From positions 1 to 64,000 of the forward strand of contig CAMXSH010000006.1 of assembly GCA_947246475.1 (NCBI GenBank): a DNA stretch of 64,000 bases, read 5' to 3'. This document shows positions 59,422-64,000 of this stretch, piece by piece; the first letter of the stretch is position 1, and each line of letters starts with the position of its first letter. Position numbers and translations under genes: made by a program. The notes below the pieces were generated by a model that saw nothing but the letters and a program-made list of their open reading frames with translations, did no database searches and was not told the origin of the DNA. Source of the DNA: an uncultured Roseburia sp. Its GTDB lineage: Bacteria; Bacillota; Clostridia; Lachnospirales; Lachnospiraceae.

Positions 59422-60143
59422 TTTTGTATGAATATAAAGACAGAGTGTCTTACAGCAGGATCGATATAGAAGGGAAGATTAAAGTACATGCGGTAGTAAA
59501 TGCCCTTCAGGACTGCTGCCTGTTCCACAGTGAAGAGGTAGGGCGTTCTTGTATGGATCTGAGAGAGGATGCCCATGCGTGGCTTGTGAATTCCTGGGAT
59601 ATCGTATTTAAGCGACGTCCTTCCATGGGGGAAGAGTTTGTAGTGCGCACCTGGCCTTACCGTTTCCGGGGAATTTTTGGCATGAGGAATTTTCTCATGG
59701 AGAGCATGGAGGGAGAGATTCTCGCCTATGCGGACTCCCAGTGGTTTTATTTTAATCACAAAACCGGGAAACCGATCCGCGCCAGCCAGGAGGAAGTAGA
59801 ACCCTTTGGAATGGGGGAGCCCTATCCCATGGAGTACAAATCAAGAAAGGTCGCCTGTCCTGAGGACATGGAATGTGCTGGCATGGTAAAAGTATGTGAA
59901 AATCATCTGGATACCAACTGGCATGTAAACAATGGAGAATATATCCGGATCGCGGCAGATTATCTGCCAGAGGGATACCGGGTGGATGAGCTGCGGGCTG
60001 AATACCGGCTGGCGGCGAAGTTTGGAGATGAGATTCATATCTATACAAAGGAAGAAGATAGCTGCTTTTATGTGGTGATGGCAGATGCGGTAAAATCTCC
60101 CTATGTACTCACCTGTTTTACCGGTGGCAGAAAAGAATCGTAG
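59418..60143 (+). CDS. Acyl-ACP thioesterase
   Basis: Double hotdog: DAHAWLVNSWDIVFKRRPSMGEEFVVRTWPYRFRGIFGMRNF; NHLDTNWHVNNGEYIRIAADYLP; start uncertain (GTG 59418 or TTG 59424). Confidence 0.9.
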   Translation: MILYEYKDRVSYSRIDIEGKIKVHAVVNALQDCCLFHSEEVGRSCMDLREDAHAWLVNSWDIVFKRRPSMGEEFVVRTWPYRFRGIFGMRNFLMESMEGEILAYADSQWFYFNHKTGKPIRASQEEVEPFGMGEPYPMEYKSRKVACPEDMECAGMVKVCENHLDTNWHVNNGEYIRIAADYLPEGYRVDELRAEYRLAAKFGDEIHIYTKEEDSCFYVVMADAVKSPYVLTCFTGGRKES

Positions 60144-60164
60144 TCAATGAAAGGACAACAAAAA

Positions 60165-61010
60165 ATGAATTTAGAGGAAAAACTGCTGGGGAGAGTCTCC
60201 AGACTTTATGTCACCCGGTTTACAGCAAATGGGATTTACCTGGGCTCTTATGAACAGCCGGATTTTGGCGTACTTCTGCCCAACAACCAGGTCCCGGAAG
60301 GGGTGGAAAAAGGAGATATATTATCTGTATTTATTTACCGGGATTCGGAGGACCGCCTGATCGCCACCATGGAGAAACCTTATATTTCCCTGGGAGAGAT
60401 GGCAAGACTCCGGGTGACGGATGTGACGAATATTGGCGCATTTTTGGATTGGGGACTGGCGAAGGATCTGTTTCTGCCTTTTAAAGAGCAGACGCACCGG
60501 GTGAAAAAAGGAGAGGAAGTGCTGGCGGCGCTCTATATCGACAAGAGCAGCCGGCTTTGTGCGACAATGCACATCTATGAGTACCTGTCCACTGGCGGCG
60601 ATTTTAAAAAAGGCGATCATGTGGAGGGGCTGGTGTATCAGATCACTGATTCTTTTGGGGTATTTGTAGCAGTACAGGATAAATATTCTGCCTTGATCCC
60701 CCACAATGAAATGAACCGGGAGATCCATGTGGGCGATACCCTTCAGGCAAGGATCAAAGAGATCCGGGAGGATGGAAAGCTGACGCTGAGCCTGCAGGAA
60801 AAGGTAAAAGTTCAGATGGGTATGGACGCAGAGGCTATATTAGAAAAATTAGAAGCGGCGGGAGGAAGCCTGCCCTTTCATGACAAGACTTCGCCGGAGA
60901 TCATAAAAAGAGAGTTCTGCATGAGTAAAAATGCCTTTAAGCGGGCGATCGGACGGTTAATGAAGCAGAACCGCATCGAGATTTTAGAGGATGGGATCCG
61001 GCTTCTTTAA
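60165..61010 (+). CDS. CvfB-like S1 RNA-binding protein
   Basis: Tandem S1-like domains LRVTDVTNIGAFLDWGLAKDLFLPFKEQ, C-terminal winged helix MSKNAFKRAIGRLMKQNRIEI. Confidence 0.9.
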   Translation: MNLEEKLLGRVSRLYVTRFTANGIYLGSYEQPDFGVLLPNNQVPEGVEKGDILSVFIYRDSEDRLIATMEKPYISLGEMARLRVTDVTNIGAFLDWGLAKDLFLPFKEQTHRVKKGEEVLAALYIDKSSRLCATMHIYEYLSTGGDFKKGDHVEGLVYQITDSFGVFVAVQDKYSALIPHNEMNREIHVGDTLQARIKEIREDGKLTLSLQEKVKVQMGMDAEAILEKLEAAGGSLPFHDKTSPEIIKREFCMSKNAFKRAIGRLMKQNRIEILEDGIRLL

Positions 61011-61026
61011 ACCGGAGGCCATAGGA

Positions 61027-63429
61027 TTAGGAGTTCCAGAAGGAGTGAAGGATATCTTTCATTCCTTTTTTGTTTGTAATATCATAAGGGATCCATTCCC
61101 TGGGAAAAAGTTCCAGATAGCTTTTCTGGGCAAAACGTTCGTCCAGCAGAAGGATCACCCCCTTGTCCTTCGCTGTGCGTATTACTCTGCCGCCAGCCTG
61201 GAATACTTTGTTGATACCAGGATAGAGATAGGCATAATGAAAACCGCTGCCTTTGTGTACATCATAATAGTGCTTGAATAATTCCCGTTCGTTACAGACC
61301 TGGGGCAGACCAGTGCCCACAATGGCAGTTCCGATCAGCCGGTCCTCCTTTAGGTCGATCCCTTCCCCAAAGATGCCGCCCATCATGCAGAAACCAACAA
61401 GAGTATCGGTATTTTCTGAGTCAAAGGCATTTAAAAATTCCTCTTTCTCTGATTCTGTCATGGAGGGACCCTGTACCAGGAGCCTCATACCCTCCGGCGG
61501 GTTCATCTGGTCAAGGACATGATTTAAAAAGGCATAGGAGGGAAAAAACACCATATAATTCCCCTGCCTGGCTGCGGTGAATTCTTCGATATAGCCGGCA
61601 ATCTTTTTATATTCGCTGGTGCTGCGGCGGGTGTATTTGCTGGTGACGTCATTGGCGATGATGATCCTCCGTTGCCCGCTGGTGAAGGAAGATCTGGCAT
61701 ATACTGCATAATCGTCTTCCGCCGTGGAGAGCTGTTCCCTGTAATAGCGCACAGGCAGCAGGGTGGCGGAAAAAAGGGCGGTTCCCCTGGCATAGGCAAG
61801 GCATTCTGCTAGTCGTGCCGAGGGATCCATGCACTGAAGTTTGATGCGGAAATTCATGGATTCGTCATAATCCGTATAGATTCGGTAACTGTCATCCAGC
61901 AGATCATACATATTCAGGAAATGCCGCACATCAAAGAACAGGTTCATCACCGTCTCCCGCTCTGGCAGATCTTTCACTTCTTTGGTAAAGAGTTCGTAGC
62001 TGTTGATCACCCGCATAAGCTGCAAACTGAAAGATGAGATATCCTCCAGGATCTCAAATTCATCACATTCGTGTTTCCATTCCAGCATGGTCTTATTGCA
62101 TTTTTCCAAAGCTGCCACAAAGATCTTTATAATATACTTTACCTCCGGAGGATAATGACTGGCTGCCTCCGCATTTAGGATGCGTTTTACTTTGAGAAAA
62201 TCTTCCTTGACCAGTATGGCGCTGTACATTTCCCTGGCGCGCTCCACCAGATTGTGGGCTTCATCGATCAGGAAAATAAAGCCTTCTTTGTTTCCCTCTG
62301 AAAAAAAGCGCCGGAGATACACATTGGGATCAAAGGCATAATTGTAGTCGCAGATGATGCTGTCGGCAAACAGGGAAGCGTCCAGGCACATTTCAAAAGG
62401 ACAAACCTGATGTTTTTCGGCATAGGCAAGTATTGTATCCCGGTCCATATTCGCCTCGTGGATCAGCATATCGTAGACGCAGTCATTGACCCTGTCGTAA
62501 TGCCCTTTGGCATAGGGACAGGAGACAGGGTTGCACTCCGGGCGCCCCTCCAGAAAACATAGTTTTTCCTTTGCCGTGATGGTGAGATATTTGAAACAAA
62601 GATCCTGGGAGGAAAGCAGTTCAAAGCATTCCTGCGCCACCGTCCGGGTAATAGTCTTTGCTGTCAGATAAAAGATCCGGTCAGCCAATCCTTCTCCCAT
62701 TGCTTTGACCGAAGGAAAAACGGTGGAGATCGTCTTCCCGACACCAGTAGGCGCCTGGATAAAAATCTTTTTTTTGTGTTCAATGGTTTTGTAGACACAG
62801 GCAGCGAGATCTCTCTGCCCTTCCCGATAGGGAAAGGGAAATTCCAGATTCTGGATGGTATTATTTCTTTTCTGTTTCCAGTCATATTCATATATAGCCC
62901 AGGGTTCATAGCGGCTGATTAGATCTTCAAACCAGCTTCGTATCTCCAGGCTGGTATAGGTCTCTTTGAAACGGCGTTCTTCCTCTGACTCCAGATGGCA
63001 GTAGGTCACCTGGACGGAGATGAATGCCGGGTTTTCCCGCTCACAGATCATGTAGGCATAGCACATCGCCTGGGCTTTGTGTACCAGAACCGGCTCCTTC
63101 AGCTGATGGATATCCATATAGACACCCTTGATCTCATCCACCATAATCTCCGATCCGTCCCAAAGTACTCCGTCGGCACGCCCTTCTATCTTTAGTTCAA
63201 AGGTGCTTCCAGACTCTTTGCTTGTCAGTGTAACGCACGTAAATAAGGGCACCTCTGCCTCATATCCGATGCCCATCCGTTTTTGTATTTTGCGGTGAAT
63301 CTTATTTCCCAGCGCCATAGCTTCTGTGTTTTTTGCTCCAAAGCCGGTAGAATTGATATCTCCCTCCCGAAAAATAAATTCTACCAGGTTGCGCACCGAG
63401 ATTTTTATAGTGTTGTCTTCCTTATTCAT
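61027..63429 (-). CDS. DinG/Rad3-like ATP-dependent DNA helicase
   Basis: FIQAPTGVGKTISTVFPSVKAM; DEAHNL; FeS-type cysteines CFLEGRPECNPVSCPYAKGHYD; QAGGRVIRTAKDKGVILLLDERF; ATG at 63429. Confidence 0.93.
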   Translation of the reverse strand: MNKEDNTIKISVRNLVEFIFREGDINSTGFGAKNTEAMALGNKIHRKIQKRMGIGYEAEVPLFTCVTLTSKESGSTFELKIEGRADGVLWDGSEIMVDEIKGVYMDIHQLKEPVLVHKAQAMCYAYMICERENPAFISVQVTYCHLESEEERRFKETYTSLEIRSWFEDLISRYEPWAIYEYDWKQKRNNTIQNLEFPFPYREGQRDLAACVYKTIEHKKKIFIQAPTGVGKTISTVFPSVKAMGEGLADRIFYLTAKTITRTVAQECFELLSSQDLCFKYLTITAKEKLCFLEGRPECNPVSCPYAKGHYDRVNDCVYDMLIHEANMDRDTILAYAEKHQVCPFEMCLDASLFADSIICDYNYAFDPNVYLRRFFSEGNKEGFIFLIDEAHNLVERAREMYSAILVKEDFLKVKRILNAEAASHYPPEVKYIIKIFVAALEKCNKTMLEWKHECDEFEILEDISSFSLQLMRVINSYELFTKEVKDLPERETVMNLFFDVRHFLNMYDLLDDSYRIYTDYDESMNFRIKLQCMDPSARLAECLAYARGTALFSATLLPVRYYREQLSTAEDDYAVYARSSFTSGQRRIIIANDVTSKYTRRSTSEYKKIAGYIEEFTAARQGNYMVFFPSYAFLNHVLDQMNPPEGMRLLVQGPSMTESEKEEFLNAFDSENTDTLVGFCMMGGIFGEGIDLKEDRLIGTAIVGTGLPQVCNERELFKHYYDVHKGSGFHYAYLYPGINKVFQAGGRVIRTAKDKGVILLLDERFAQKSYLELFPREWIPYDITNKKGMKDILHSFWNS

Positions 63430-63591
63430 AAGATCATTATAACAAATCTGAGGGAAAATGTATAGCAGGAAGAGAGGATAACATTGGGGGGCAAAAAGGA
63501 GTCTGCAACCCTGTTCCGAGTGGATTTTTGGCAAAAAAAACAAAATAAAAATAACGTAGAAATGTACTAGCACATGTCGTTTGTCGCAATT

Positions 63592-63620
63592 TTGTGTCGT
63601 TGGGGGCATTTTCGACACAA
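63592..63620. promoter_or_regulatory. Operator-like inverted repeat upstream of the truncated P-loop gene
   Basis: TTGTGTCG (63592-63599) / CGACACAA (63613-63620), plus TATAAT about 17 bp downstream. Confidence 0.5.
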
Positions 63621-63689
63621 GGGGGAAGAAAAATGGTATAATTTAGGAAAGATGATTTTTATAATATAATTAAAAATGGAGGAAAAGCT

Positions 63690-64000
63690 ATGAGCAATAC
63701 GAAAGATTATTATTCATATAAAGTAGTTAGTCATTTAATGGAGGGATATAGAGATTTTATCGTTCTTGGGTTATGCGGAAAGACAGGATCGGGGGTAAGT
63801 ACTATTGCTAACATATTATCACAGAATTTTGAAGATCTCCAGTTGCCTTCGCCAGGGTTTGCAGAGAGTAATTTATATAATGAACATGAATATAGAATTT
63901 CATATACATATGCCATGGAAAAATGGATACCAATGTATAAAGTAAAGACTAGTGCTTTGATCTCCAGAAAGATAATGGAAAATACAGAAGACGATTTTGC
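63690..64000 (+). CDS. P-loop-like NTPase N-terminal part (truncated by window end); possibly deaminase/kinase-type
   Basis: MSNTKDYYSYKVVSHLMEGYRDFIVLGLCGKTGSGVSTIANILSQNFEDLQLPSPG...; RBS GGAGG. Confidence 0.6.
   Translation, partial: MSNTKDYYSYKVVSHLMEGYRDFIVLGLCGKTGSGVSTIANILSQNFEDLQLPSPGFAESNLYNEHEYRISYTYAMEKWIPMYKVKTSALISRKIMENTEDDF

Noticed and set aside
1-64000. tRNA or rRNA genes
   Set aside because: No cloverleaf with GTTCGANTC-type T-arm or rRNA sequence noticed; only the SRP RNA was recognised. tRNAscan-SE would settle this.

Overview
This 64 kb window looks like chromosome from a spore-forming, low-GC Firmicute, probably Lachnospiraceae (inference from gene content). It opens with most of the spc and alpha ribosomal-protein operons (3' end of rplN through rplQ). 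A nitrite/sulfite reductase-like gene sits between infA and rpmJ. Next come a cyclophilin lipoprotein, tyrS, a BspA-type LRR surface protein, an FAD/Rieske oxidoreductase and a cotJ locus with a CotJA-CotJB fusion. About 20-30.5 kb is an envelope-stress-like cluster: BlaI, BlaR1/M56, a membrane protein, a VanRS-like pair, a C39 peptidase, PadR, a DUF4097-like protein and a LiaF-like protein, with two families of intergenic repeats. A second translation block follows: rpmG-secE-nusG-rplK-rplA-rplJ-rplL, with L1-type and L10-type leaders and no rpoBC downstream. After it are two decayed genes, a ZIP transporter, asnB, dpaAB, a large-type SRP RNA, a cyclic-nucleotide-binding-domain protein whose 3' end is triplicated, a TPR/degenerate AAA+ protein, murA, moxR-DUF58-transglutaminase, spoVAF, an [FeFe]-hydrogenase-like chemoreceptor, an acyl-ACP thioesterase and a DinG/Rad3-like helicase. 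A P-loop-like gene is cut off by the window end. The items most worth a second look are the H-cluster/methyl-accepting fusion, the predicted pseudo-AAA+ protein beside the cNMP-domain protein, the structured rpsM leader with a possible pseudoknot, the 113-bp triplication, the candidate MITE and the intergenic repeat families. No CRISPR array, tRNA or intact transposase was found. All calls come from reading the sequence; no database search was run.
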